Shown one piece after another: positions 12,690 through 25,700 of a stretch of 64,000 nt of DNA. Each line of letters begins with the position of its first letter. Position 1 is the first letter of the stretch. Source of the stretch: Membranipora membranacea (taxonomy: Eukaryota > Bryozoa > Gymnolaemata > Cheilostomatida > Membraniporidae); assembly GCA_914767715.1 (NCBI GenBank), contig OU612069.1:24177387-24241386 (forward strand), given 5' to 3'. The notes under the pieces were generated by a model that had not been told where the DNA came from, made no database searches, and worked only from the letters and a program-made list of their open reading frames with translations. A program made the position numbers and the translations under genes.

Positions 12690-14450
12690 GCTAAAATTAA
12701 AGCTAAATTTGAAGCGACCTAGAGCTATTCTCATTCCAGACAGAGAAGTGAATTGAAGTCTGTAACCTATCAATTGGTTACAAGGCCTGTGATTCTAATA
12801 CAACTGCCGGTGTCACCTAATTGGACTTCCAGGCACTAAACAAAGTCCAACAACCTTGTTGGAATTTAAATCTCCACAAACAAGTGAGATTATTTATAGA
12901 TAACTACGCAATATATATATCAAACTACGAACCACAGGCTAATATTTATTATAGCCACGAGTTCATAAACCACATACAGTTATCAATCGCTTTGTGGTGC
13001 ATGAGTATTGTCTCAAGCTTATAACAAGCTTTCTGCTAGCCCAATTTAGGGATACCTGCGGTTTATTGGCAGGAGCTGCCCTTTGAATGACTAAGGAGCC
13101 AACTTCTCCTTAGTTCAAGAGTGGTCAGACTTATATACAATTCTAAGGGTTTCTCTAAACCTGGAAAGGGAAGCCAGCTGTTCGTCTCTTGAAATTTTGC
13201 CAAGGTTAATTGACACATGTGGTTAATTGAGTGCTACCAAATTTACACACACACACACACACACACATAGAACCTGAATTACGTCATCGATATATTATTC
13301 ATTCATAGATTTTATAGAAGGAGCAAACAACTCCAAATTGAATACACAAAGATAACTAAATTCATTAAATTACGTGTTGGAACTTGGAGTTATTCAGAGT
13401 AACTTCCTTACCCCTACTTCTTTTTCCGTTCCTCACAGCATATACTTTATAAGTATATGCGGGGAACCACCTTTATCATAATTTCTATTTCCGTTCCTCA
13501 CACTTCCTCTCCCTCAGGAATAACAACAGGACGATATTGACCAATCAGCAAATAGTATCGCTTGAGCTATGTCTGGGACATTTGTTGAAATCAAAATGGT
13601 CGCCAAGTGATGAAATCAATATTACATCTATGAAATAAAATGGCTAATAAGCCCATATTCCTTACAAAAGAGTTCATGTTTATTAGTTGTATCTCAAGAA
13701 AACATCTTACCCTACCATTCTACAGCTGCATCACTTGCCCAATATACCTGATGGTAGTGTTACTGTTATTGATTATGTGAACATCAACACACATGTGTAT
13801 TTTGTTGCTTATTTCTTTGCTGGCTCAGAAAACATAGTTAGGGTGGTCTCTTGGGCCCCAAACTATGCTCATTGGATAGAGCACATGTTGTAGGTAATCA
13901 ACTATGTTTAACTTTTCCAAAACATTGTTCATGTGAGGGGGTAGCAAGCCACAAAAGCAAAAATGTGTCTTCAAAATACTTCACAAATGATACAATTTCA
14001 CAATAAATATCTTCAGTCATAGTGCACTTAGAGACATGCGCTTTTTTACATCAGGTGAACACCCATTTAATTGAGATCAACTATGAATCAAATACAGCTT
14101 ACTACCCCTCAATAATCCTAGAAACATGATCTGCTCTACTCTGAATTGGTGGCAGTGAACTTTCTCAGCCAATGAAAGCCCTGATATTATTTGATGTAGT
14201 GAGTCTATTGTTTATTTTCTATTGTTTATAGTGGCATACACAATGGAAAGCTGAATATTCCTATATAGACCTAATCTATTAGGCCTATGTTATAAGGGAC
14301 ACTAAACAGGCCAATTGTCTAGGACATCACACTAAGCCACACACCCAATTCTATGTGCTGTTATTCCTGAGGAAGAGGGAGTTCATTGCTTTGTCGCTGA
14401 AAGATTTGCATGATTTGCTCCCTGGTAACTGCCTTGTTTTGAGACGTTAC
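12690..14450. other. No supported gene; small repeats
   Basis: A CA dinucleotide run lies at 13,245-13,267. A perfect 10-bp palindrome arm pair (GCATATACTT / AAGTATATGC) lies at 13,438-13,460. The motif TTTCCGTTCCTCACA occurs beside it and again near 13,490. Open frames here look random. Confidence 0.5.
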
Positions 14451-14767
14451 CATTACAAAATAAAGTACACCTATGCTGTAGTATGTTGGATAGGCCCTGG
14501 GGGCCGATGTCAGGGAGACATGCCCTAATGCACCTATGAGAGTTGTGTAACAAAAGGCCTTTTGTTTGGTGAACAAAGGAGTACAATGGCAGGCAAAGTG
14601 TGCTTGTCTGAATGCATGTTGGATTCATGTGATTGCATGCTGGAGCGATATGCTAGGCTCAGCTCTCTACTTTTGCTACACTCATTTGTGGGTATACATA
14701 ATCCACCCGCTGCTACGATATGTAGGAACCACTGGTAAAGGGTATTTCACAACTGTACTTTATTTTT
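14451..14767 (+). mobile_element. MITE copy A, interrupted by a LINE
   Basis: It begins with CATTACAAAATAAAGTAC and reaches GTACTTTATTTT, the start of the opposite terminal inverted repeat, where the LINE 3' end begins. A complete copy of the same element lies in the other orientation at 35,342-35,670 and defines both ends. It encodes no transposase, so it is nonautonomous. Confidence 0.75.
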
Positions 14768-15116
14768 TTTTATTATTATAATGTTTTTATTGAGGTTTTC
14801 ATATGCATAAGTATGTCATAAACAAAGGAAAATAACAACTTTTTGACCTCATAAACAAAACAAAAAAGAAAGAAAAATATTTATAGATATGGACAGAAAT
14901 GATAATCAGTTGGGAGAAAATTTTTTACAGTATGTGATTGATTGATAATTATATATTATTACGATTTACTAAATGAAATGAATTGGTTTAAAAATCTTGT
15001 TTTACCATATTTAGTCCTATATTTTGGTTTAATTATTCTACGTCCTGACCGCAAAACTCTATTGTGCATTTTGCAGGAATTGATTAGTTTAAGGATGAAA
15101 AATGATGTGTTCTTGC

Positions 15117-16805
15117 CTAGTTGTAATCAGAAGTATTTAATAACAGAGAAGAACAATACTCCAAGATGGGACGAACATAGGATTTATAAGCTTGAAGCAG
15201 ATGTGAAGGATTGACAAATTTTCGAATTTTAGAGAGACAGAATAAAACTCTGTTAGATTTTAATACCAGGGACTCAACATAGGTCTTCAATGACAGATGC
15301 TGGTCCAAGATCACGCCTAAGAGTTTAATTGAAGTTGCTGATTTGATTTGTACATTATTTGAAACAAGATTAGGTATTGTTTCAACCTTTCTGTTTGAAA
15401 ATACACAAAACTGGGTTTTGTCTAAATTTAGATTAAAACCATTGACAGAATACCAATTTGTTACCATTGTAACAAGAGATTCTGATTTTGATATTGCTTC
15501 ATTTAGAGAATCGGATATCTCAAAAATCAGAGTATCATCAGCAAAGGCAAATGAATTTGAAAATTTTCCTAATAAATCATTTATGGCAATATTGAAAAGC
15601 AATGGCCCCAAAATGGAACCTTGAGGAACACCACTTTTAATATTTAGAACTCCAGATGTGGCATTGCCTACTTTAAAACACTGTAATCTATTATTCAAAT
15701 ATGACGATAGCATTGATTGAGCAGATTCTGCTATATAGAGATATTTTAATTTGGTGAGCAAAAGTTGATGATTTACTGAATCAAATGCCTTTCTAACGTC
15801 CAATGATAATGCTGAAATATAGCAAGGTGAAGAAGAATCAAGTTTTGATTTCCAGACATCTAGAAGACTGAGTAAAAGCTGCTCACACGAATGGCTCTTA
15901 CGGAATCCAAATTGTCTAATATTCAGTAATTGATGACTTGTAAGGAATGTAGACAGTTGGTCATTCATAAATGTTTCAAAGATTTTAGACATAATTGGCA
16001 GTGAAGAAATTGGTCTGTAATTAGAGGATTTTGTATGGTCACCTTTCTTAAAGATAGGTGTAACCAATGCCATTTTTAAAGAACTAGGAAAACTTTTTGT
16101 GAGAAAGCTTTCATTGATGAGAATTGTTATAGGTAAAGCAATAATGTTTGATAAGATTTGATATATAAAAGTTGAAATTTTTTCAACACCTCCTCTCTTT
16201 TTGGGCGACATTGAAAGAAGTTTGCGACGTACTTGTTCAGTTGAAATTTTAGTAAATTCAAACTTGGTTAGAGGAGTTTTATACGTCATATGTTGACATG
16301 CCTCCTTGACATCCAGTTTCTGTTGAGAGCAAATTGACGTGAAGAAGGTGTTAAATGTATTAGCGATCTCTTTTTCATCTGTTACTAAAGTGTTATTGAA
16401 CACTAAAGAGTCAATTTCACTTTTCTTGTCCGCTTTTCCCAAAAGAGTTCCACATGTTTGGTAGAAGGATGATTTAGAATCATTTAGTTTATCAATGTAA
16501 TAATACTTTTTGGCTTTTCTAATCTGATTTAGTGTATAGCTTTTAAGTTTTCTAAAGTCATCTAATGTTGAAGGTTGAATATTTTGGTTTTTGGGAGATT
16601 TGAAAATGGATTTATATGTCTGATTTTTGAAACGTATCAATCGAAGCAGTGAGCTATTCATCCATGGATTTTTGTGGTGACGTATTCTCCTAGTCATGAT
16701 AGGTGCATGATTGTTCAATAGATTGGAGATGAGTGAATCAAATAAATCAATTCTCTCATCAAGGCTCCTAGATGTATCAGAACAAAGTTGTAAAAAAAAA
16801 GGCAA
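15117..16805 (-). pseudogene. LINE reverse transcriptase (long open fragment)
   Basis: Open for 562 residues. RT landmarks are NYRPISSLP at about 262-270, the first catalytic aspartate in LDVRKAFDSVNH (about 335-346), SGVPQGSILGPLLF (391-404), and FADD at 421-424 in place of the usual YADD. The frame stops shortly after LRPILEY-like thumb sequence. Downstream peptide resembling the normal C terminus continues in another frame. The amino end overlaps the endonuclease frame but is shifted by one base. Copy-and-paste transposition is the family function; this copy cannot make the fused polyprotein. The long frame suggests fairly recent inactivation. Confidence 0.85.
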
Positions 16806-17698
16806 TGACTTAGCATGATTAAAGAAAGCAATGTTATCAATAGATTTAAAGTTGCGGAAATGAGTTTTCGTCTAGGCCTTATTATTTTACTAACTTTTAA
16901 TACTACAAAGGTAGCGTAATGACCAGAAACAGTTCTATCACAAGTCAAAATCCCAGATTTTTCAACTTCTAAGTTTTTGCTTGCATAAATATGATCCAAT
17001 AGACTCTCATTGCCTTTAAAACTGCAAAAGGTAACACCTGTAACTTTCTGTTCCAAGTTAAAAACATCCAGTCCTAATCTGATTGAAATTTTTTCCCTAG
17101 TATTTTGATTCCAATTGATATTAAAATCGCCTAGAAGAACAACTTGCTTTCCTTTTAATTCTCTCATATTTAAAACTTCTATCAGACACTCTATGAAATC
17201 AGACTTTTTTACATCAGGAGGTATGTAAATAGAAGAAACTATTGTGGGTTTATGTGAGAAATTGATTTCAATCCACACTGAGTCACAAAAATCAGACAAG
17301 CGGTCTTTAGGCTTATCAAGAACGCTGAAACTCAACTTAGAACTAACAAAAATGGCTGCACCCCCTGCTCTTGATTTTAAGGTTGAATTACGGTCAGAAC
17401 GAACAATACCAAAACCAGGCAAAGTTACAAGTGAATCTGGTATTTCAGGCCGCAACCATGTTTCATTGACTGAAAAAATGTCAACACTCTCATTGAGGTT
17501 CAGGGATTCAAAAAATGAAAAACGTTTCAACAATGATCTGACATTGTGATGTAAAATGCGGATTCTTTGATTACTTTCATTAAAATAGTTTGGCCTGAAA
17601 TTTTGATCAGCTAGACAATCAATATCATTCCATAACTTCCTATGATAAAATAGATTTGTGTCAAAAACATTATTGCCTGAAACATTTGTGTTAATCAT
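16715..17698 (-). pseudogene. LINE endonuclease domain
   Basis: A frame of 327 residues. Exonuclease-endonuclease-phosphatase signatures are visible in order: ILHHNVRSLL, NETWL (catalytic Glu), LLGDFN, SLLDHIY and SGHYATF (catalytic His). This is the target-nicking domain of non-LTR retrotransposons. Its start overlaps the end of the ORF1 fragment by 8 bases. From about 16,870 downward the peptide becomes nonsense because one base has been lost in an A-run, and the true continuation lies in the RT frame. Confidence 0.83.
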
Positions 17699-18158
17699 TT
17701 GAAGATTTTTTGTGATGTAATTCTTCTACATTAAGTAAAATATTATATTGAGAACGAAATACTACTCCATTTTGAATGGCTCTATCTTTTTCGATATCGT
17801 TTAAAAATTGCAATTTTACCGCACGAAGTGGCTTTCCATCAGTTGTAGTAATTCGGTAGGCTGTTGTGCATCTGTAATCTGCGTTGACGTCCATAACAAT
17901 ATCTTCAGGTGTCATATGAAGTGGAACTCCTTTAACAACAGCAACATGAGGGACAGGTTGAATGGTAAACCTTGCTTTGGAACCGCCAAAAGTCTATTCA
18001 TCCCATTCTTCAACAATCTTCTTTAGGTCTGATTGGTTAGAGAGTTGAATTAAAAATTTGCATTTAGAAAGGTTGTATTGACTACAACGGTCTACAGATA
18101 AACCTTGATCAAATCTTAATTCAAATTCTAGCCAATGATTAAGCATAATTTTTGTAAT
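17691..18158 (-). pseudogene. LINE ORF1 C-terminal fragment
   Basis: The last part of an ORF1-like protein, including WLEFELRFDQGLSVD and HVAVVKGVPLHMTPEDI, interrupted by TAG at about 17,993-17,995. The second half (17,691-17,915) is open for 74 codons. The region has the character of ORF1 RNA-binding proteins, but no domain is certain. The 5' part of ORF1 is missing. Confidence 0.6.
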
Positions 18159-18504
18159 TTGAGACAATAACAGATAATATTATTCTAACTGTGCACAGGC
18201 TTTGTGTCTATGTTTTGGATTTGTGCCCCCAGAGCTGAAGAGAGGACAAATCAAATGTTGACTTTTTCATAAGAGTCAGGGATTATGTTTCAATGTTCGA
18301 ATCCCAAGTGGAAAACCCTTATTATAGCCCCACCCACTCTCAAAAAATGTTTGGTACTTTCAGTTTGAAACTAGTGAAAGTGAATGAAGCATAAATTCGT
18401 TGATCCTGTAATTGAAGGATTGGACTCTTATAAGTAAGTCTAGCTCCACTGAGCATAACAATTACTGCAAACCTGCCTTGTACACATGGACCCCTGGGAC
18501 TTTC

Positions 18505-18830
18505 TAACATAACATGCATGCCTTTACTTTGCTAATGCCCAGTATCAACCACCTAAGCACCCAAACACCCAATTTGTTGAGTCAGAGTGGTTGATACATT
18601 GTTACAATGTATCAACCACTCAACAAATTGGGTGCTTAGGTGGTTGATACTGGGCATTAGCAAAGTAAAGGCATGCATGTTATGTTAGTAGTCACTAGTA
18701 CAGTCACTGTGAGGGTCACCACAACTACTGATAGTCTCTCTCTCGGCTAGCGTGAGACTATATCTAGTGATGGTGACTAGCACCTCACAGTGACGACGTC
18801 TACTGACTAGACTTTGAATGATATTGTCAC
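18505..18830. repeat. Foldback pair: long hairpin plus second imperfect hairpin
   Basis: The first inverted repeat spans 18,505-18,687. Arms of about 84-96 bases run from TAACATAACATGCATGCC to its complement, with the axis near 18,604 and two small bulges. The second (about 18,691-18,806) pairs sequence around CAGTCACTGTGAGG with CTCACAGTGAC and has an inner AGTCTCTC/GTGAGACT stem. No coding content. The unit 2 version (35,905-36,175) keeps one arm but has a shortened partner. Confidence 0.8.
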
Positions 18831-19795
18831 TGACAATTGTGCTAGCCTTTTCTCAAATGCTCCATTTACCTTTTGAGATAAGGGTATACTGTGCATCTGG
18901 AGGGCATCCCTGTCAGACTACCGTTCAGATTACATCATTAGTATAATTAGCATCTCTTGTGATCCAAAGACACCATATTTCATTCAGTTCAGAAATAAGC
19001 GCAAGCAATGGGTGTTGTAAGGTGTGGCAAGACAGTTGTATGGCAGTCTTAGCGTTTTAAGATGACATAGCTATCCAACCATGGCACATGGCTATACATT
19101 TGGCACTCGTTTTACACCAAGAGTCCTGCAGGTGCTGCAGGGCCCGTACCCCTGCATCCTGCCACTGCTCTGCGACATTGTTATATGTTTTATATAGTCT
19201 GCTGTAGTGTTGAGTTGAGTCTTGCATTGGACTGAGAACCTAAAGTATGTCTTAGCGGGATACATGGGCTGCATAGACACCCTCCAAACTATAACTTTTT
19301 CATGAAAGTGGCTCCTGACCCTGCCCATACAGCTGCACTTTTTGTGTTGTAATATCTTTCATCCAACCTTGGTAGCTCATGTGATTCCATCCCATCTTCA
19401 GAGGGACCCGGTATTGATATTTTTCCCGTATTCAAGTCCTTGACTTGCAAACAGGAAAAATGCCTTATGATTATATGCTAGTAGCTTTGAGATGTGGGTG
19501 GTGTGCAGCTGTAGCCAAGAGATGGTTTGGGTGCATAAATACGCATACAACCTAGTCTTCAACAGTACTAGGTACTAGCACTAGTCATATATAGCTTATC
19601 ATGTCTATCATTACACTTTTCACTGGTGCCCTGAGAAGTTCTGGTAGGGATAGCCTAAGGGTAGGCCACAGTCCACAACTTCTTAGACTATCATCCATGC
19701 AATAACAGTTTTGGCTAATATCAAATATTATCTGGAGTTGCTCTTCATAATATTTTTAAGTTGAACCATACGCAACTTGGAGACGTTCAACCACA
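18831..19795. other. Upstream flank of CYP20-like copy 1
   Basis: Noncoding sequence closely matched by 36,176-37,150 upstream of copy 2. The promoter and 5' UTR should lie here. A CATATATAG sequence at about 19,587 is AT-rich but is altered in copy 2, so no promoter is claimed. Confidence 0.5.
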
Positions 19796-22700
19796 ATGTT
19801 GCCTGCTGTAGTGCCTTACCTGGTTGGAGTACTGGCTGTGCTGGTTGGAATATGGCTTTACCAGGTGAGGGTATCATACATCCTTAAATCCTACATGTGT
19901 CCTGATGGGCTGTGCTTACCGAATTAAATTGCATTTGTTTGGTTTTTCCCAAACTTTTTTACCGAAACGATTGGAACTCGTATATCTCTGTAAATATTGT
20001 TGCATTTCAAAAACTTGATGGACAAATAACAGCTGGAAATAATATTTTCTTGACACATCAGTACTGGAGGAAACACTGTACTGCGTTGTTGAAATTGATA
20101 GATTTGATCACTGGCTCATTTCACTCTAATACTTATTCCCGAGTCACATTGTTGCTAATGAGTAAGATCAAGGAAAGGGTTGTTGTTATTCAGTATTATA
20201 TTATTGTAGAGATTTAATGTCACAGAAGATACAGACAGAGCAGATAGTCAGGAGAAGATAATACCTGGACTGAATCCGAGATCTGATGAGTATGTAATAC
20301 CAAGATCTCATACCTGAAGTGATACTCCCAAGCAGTGTTGTGTCTTGTCTCAATGCGACCGGACTGCGGTTATAATTGTTGTTATATTTACCAATTTCCT
20401 TTGTAGGCCTAAGGTTAAAATTGATATTATAAACTGACCAAAAATCTATCAAATACAATTTCTTTTGATGGCTCTATGGCTGCTAAGAAGGACATTGAAA
20501 ATACATTTTCAACCACTAGTAGTAGAGTAGAGCAGTGAATCTGTGTAGTTTCGTATATACCATGTTTACATACTTTGAGTAATGTTTATATTACAGTCAA
20601 GGTAATATTCAGGATATCGCAGAATCAGGTAGTACTACAGAGTTTCTAATAGATATACACAGACAGTTCGGATCCATAGCTTCATTCTGGCTCGGTAAAA
20701 TTCAAGTAGTGAGCTTAGCTTCTCCAAAGCTCCTCAAACAAGTAGTCCATCTCTTCGACAGACCAGGTAAACAAATTTGTTATGAGTCTCAGTGTAAAAG
20801 GGTGAAATTATCTATCGAACTCACCATCTCACCGCCTCAATATTTTTCAACTGTCTCTTGTTTTGTTAATTTCTGATACTCCACACCTAAATCTGGATGC
20901 CTTTTTGCTGGTTTGATTTCCTTGTAACTGCAGCAAGCTGTCATTCATATTCCCCAATAAATGTTACCTTGATAAAGCCATCTATAACCTCTCCATGGAT
21001 GATTGATGTAGGGGTTTTATTTGCGCTAGATGTAGCTATCATGTAGATATTAGTTGTGGCCGGGTTCAACAACCTAGGATGTATACATTCTTTACTATAT
21101 CCTGACATCTCATCAATCATTCTGATGTGAATGTGACCCTTGACTTTAACCTCACAGTTGTTCTTGCCATTCAGTGAAATTGCTTGGAAAATGGAGATGT
21201 GGCTACCTTATTTTAATGACTCGCGATCAACTTCCTGTCTGAAAAAGTCACTTCACCCGTCCACTTTTAATAGATCAAATGGGAGACAGCATTAGTGGAG
21301 GAATGTTTTTTAAATATCGAAGAATGTTAAGAAACCGCATTACTAAAGTGTACCAGCTTCAGATGCTAAGACATTAGAAATGGCTGTTTTCATAGCTACA
21401 ACCTGAAAATTGTCAACTGTTTGATGAAGTGTGATTCAACACTGGCATCATGGGAGACAGTTGCATTAAAAAACTTCTGTCTCTTTGACAGTTTGCACCA
21501 TTGAAAGCTCAGCAATAGGATATGGATTTTTGGTGAACTAAAGCTTATTCTCACAATTTAAACTTCTTTACCTGGAATTTTGTCGAGGATTAGGTCACTT
21601 TCAACAATGCAGGGGGCTGAGTCTGAAACTGTTGTTCGCTATAAAAAATTTACATATTATGTGTACCCAAAACAGTATTAAAAGATGGAAGACAAGCTAG
21701 AGTTTCAATAAAATTCACACCCGAAAAATACAGCCCCATTAACCAAACCATGATTACTACCTCACTTGATTAATTTCTGTTTCCTCCTAATATGATGACA
21801 TTTAACATTCCATCTATCACTCTATCACTAATGACCAAACTTGTCAATAATTAAAAATGAATGTAACCATATGTTTAACCCTAACACTTGTCAAGGCCAT
21901 TGGGACACCAAACAGGGGAATAAATTTCTTTCATTCAACATGGCCAATCAAATCTTAGTCATGTTATTGCTGTCAAACATTGGCTATTGTTTGGCGAAGG
22001 TCACATTTTGTATTAAGAAACCTTCCCTGTAATTAACCACAATGGCTACCAACTCTTTTTGGCTTCTTTCACTGCTAGTGGACCTGTTTAAGAACTTAGA
22101 GCCTCTGATCGGACCAGGAAGTACACAATTCAGAAACGGAGAATACGGACAGAAAATGAGAAAAATGGCAGACAGATACTTCTCTCATGGAAAGCTGGTA
22201 GAAAAACTATCAATGTTCCAAGAGGTGAGTGTTGTAGTAAAATTACAAAATTAATATATAGGTTTCAATTTCAGAAAATGCAGATTTCGGTAAGGGCAGT
22301 TGCCAAAATTATTGGAAAAATCTAACGTAGAGAGTCTGATGGTATTTCCTATGTCCTGTTCTTCGATATATTTAGGGTTGTCAATTCAATGCAGGACACC
22401 TATGCATAATTTATGTTTGACATAGATGCCAGGCTTTGTTGACCCTCTCTTATGTATCCTAACTATTGTATTTTATAGGTTGGTGAGGGACTAGTTGAGA
22501 AATGGAGAACTCATGCTGAGACAGGGGAGAGAATTCCTCTATCAGAGCACTCATACGACTGTGTGATGAAATCTCTAACTCGTTACGCCTTTGGTGATTA
22601 CTTTCAGAGTGATGAGGCTCTTCATGAATTCCGCCGAGACTACGACCATGTAAGTGTGAAAATGTTTGTTATACTCAGATATACCTCACTCCATAGGTAG

Positions 22701-25700
22701 TATACTTTAACTTTAAAGACAAGTCTTTACCTATCAACTGTGAACTGTCGCTGGAGGTAAATTATGTAAAATATGAACATTTCTGATTTCAGAGTTCAGC
22801 TGTTTGTGCTTTAGTGTCACAATCGTTCCTACCAGAGTTCCGTATCTTTATTTTGGGGTGACAAAACATTTACCATTCAATAATAAGGTCTGTCAGACTC
22901 TATGAAGAAGGGGAAATAAGCCCTTTGGATCTAATTTCTATCCCACTAAAGCAGGTCCGAAAGAAAGTTCAATTTTTCAATCTGTCAATTAAAGTAAGTA
23001 AATTTAGTGCTGTGTTTTGTTTTTAGGTATTTTGGATTTTGGAGAATTTTTTGGTTGATGGTCCACTAAAAGCAGGTAGCGACGAAGAAAAATCCTTCAA
23101 TGCTGGTTCGTGATAATTGGCTTGGTATTTGAACTTTAACAAAACCCTTTTCTTACAAAACATAACCCTTGCAGGATAAAATCTGCACCCTTGGTTGAAT
23201 TCAACTATGAGACTGCTCTATGTAATACCCCATTATTCAACAAGAAAGGCATTGTGAATCTAAAATACGATGCTAACAATTTTAGTTTCACACTGCCTTC
23301 CTTGTCAAATAACTGACTATGCTATCAATCTCAATTTGATTTAAAATTCCATGGTACCATACTGACCTGAATAATTTGCGGGTTCCTAATTCGCGGAGGG
23401 CACAACTCCAACCTTTTTCACTAGTCTTAATTATTTACGGATCTCAGGCCCGCGAATTTGAGAGGATAACTCCTCTATAGTAGTAGTGTTCTATTTTAAA
23501 AAACAGACGTTGTTGGGAATTTAACCTGCAACATCCTATCACACCGTGATCACAAGGCAGATGCTCTACACACTGAGCTATTTAGCCTCTTGACATTGTT
23601 GAGGTGTATTTAGCTAGTTTTATGTATTCGCGGTTTCTGTCATCGCTAATCGCGAATTATTAAACCACTTGAAAACATAATAAGGTCAGTAGGGTATTTC
23701 AACAATCACAGGCTATATTCTCAAAAACGTCAACAGGCAAGAACAAACTCCTCTGACAGACCAATCGTTTTATTTGATATTCTTGCTTAGGGATGGCCAG
23801 GATGAAGAAGGTTGTAAACACTTTACTGACAGAGAGGCAGGAGGCTGAGATCGCCCCTGAAGATAAGCTGTTTGTAGGTAGGTTCTGGGGCTCACCCATA
23901 AGTCTGTTCATTCTGGATCAATCAATCGTGTAACGCTTTTGTCACTCAAAACCTAAACTTCTTTCACACCAATCGACCGTCACTGATTAGCAGTCGAACT
24001 GAGAACGTGGAAAGGCGGAAAATCAGTTTCATCGCGGGGAATCGTATTTCACCTTGAATTTCATGATGATGCTAAGAAAACCGCCTGGAAAGACATTGAG
24101 ACATCACCACTGTATCATATGAGTGTTTTTGGTAAAAATCAAGTGATAAAAATAATTTTTTTGGAAAATGTGGGAAATGTTTTTTTCCTCAAAAATTGAT
24201 CTCAAAGCATAGAAAATGAACTGTAACCCATCAAGATATCATCCCCATCTTCTAGAGGCCTGAATTTCAGGTTTTTTCATTTTTCATATATGATAGAGTG
24301 TATGTTGTTATCTTCTCTTTTTAAAGCAGTAGACAACTTCAAGTTGAAACATTATTTCCGAGCAATAGATCTCTTACGTTTCCAAGAAAACTCCGGTCTA
24401 AACTTGTTGTCGAATCTCTCATCGATTCATAACATTTTCAAGTCTTTTGTTTCTTCATTTAGACCATTTGCTGGATGAATTTGATAATGAAGATGAGTTA
24501 TTTAGTGATTGTATATCTTATCTGATAGCGGGATCCCACACCTCAGGTTTTTGTAAGTATTACTCAAACCCTACAGCACCTAATCGAAAGATGATTTCTA
24601 TATTTGAAATGTAGGGAGACAATAAACCTATCAAAATCATTATCTCTTTATCAATACCTGATCACCTATCCTCAATTTGACTTCTCCATCTTAACCTGTC
24701 CTGAGGATCCTCTTCACTGAGAAAACAGGATTAGAGATCCTTCCTGATTGTCTCCTTTATCAATAAGTGCTCTCTCAAACTATTGTAGAGTCTTACAAGC
24801 TAATTACTACCGAATGCTATATCTGGAGTCATTCCATTTCGTCTATATCTTGTATTTCTTTTTACAAAAACACTCTCAATGAGATCAGATCGCCATGCAT
24901 AATACATTATAATCTTGTTCTGTCTCAGATGTATTCTGGGCTTTGTTTCACCTGGCCAATCATCTAGATGTTCAAGAGAAATGTCATACTGAGATCTGTG
25001 ACCTATATAAGGGAGGACCAATCACATGGGAGACAATGAAAGAAATGAAGTAAGTTTATTTGTTAGGAGTGAATATCGGTACCAGAGCATCGGATAACAT
25101 GGAAACACTGATACTGTATCTATTTCAGGCCCAGGCCCTGAATCTTGTCAACATAGTCCACATGCCCTCGTGTCAAATTCATGGTCGTTTATAAGTCTTT
25201 TCTAGACCTAGTGTTTTTAATGCTACCAAATGACTTAAAAACATTAAAGATGTAGACAATAAGCTAACCTTTTGTAAGTGATATCAGGACAGATACTTAC
25301 GCCGTTCATTATTCCTGGCAGACACTGACACTCTATATATTATCTGAACTGTGCTTATCTGCAGAATTCTCCTTAACCTTTACTTACCATCTGTACTTTC
25401 TCTCACACATACTTACCCTCTGTACTTTCTCTGATAGGTACTTACTCGCTGTGCTGAATGAGACACAGAGACTTACTCCATTAGCTCCATTTGCTGCTCG
25501 ATATTCTGAGAAGGATCTGATACTGGAAGGTTATACTGTTAAAGCAAACGTAAGTCATTATCTCTTCCCACCCTAGCACAGTCCACACTTTTCTGTAATC
25601 ATAGACTTGCATTAAAAACAAAGTTCAACTGTGACATTCCTGACCTAAGAAGATGGCGTAGTAGGTTTACTCGATGGCGGGTAGTTGAGCTACTTTGAAC

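Larger units (their letters stand above)
14767..18158 (-). mobile_element. CR1/Jockey-type LINE, degraded, 5'-truncated
   Basis: A minus-strand element in the order ORF1 fragment, apurinic-like endonuclease, reverse transcriptase, A-rich 3' end. The 3' end (14,767-14,800) contains AATAAA followed by an A/T-rich tail and sits inside a MITE terminal repeat. The 5' limit near 18,158 is inferred because a 75-bp piece of the same sequence (18,084-18,158) recurs at 34,172-34,245 and ends at the same point. It is inactive: ORF1 has an in-frame stop and a single-base frameshift separates the endonuclease from the RT. Confidence 0.85.

Noticed and set aside
17244-17549. 101-codon plus-strand frame
   Set aside because: Antisense shadow of the LINE endonuclease.
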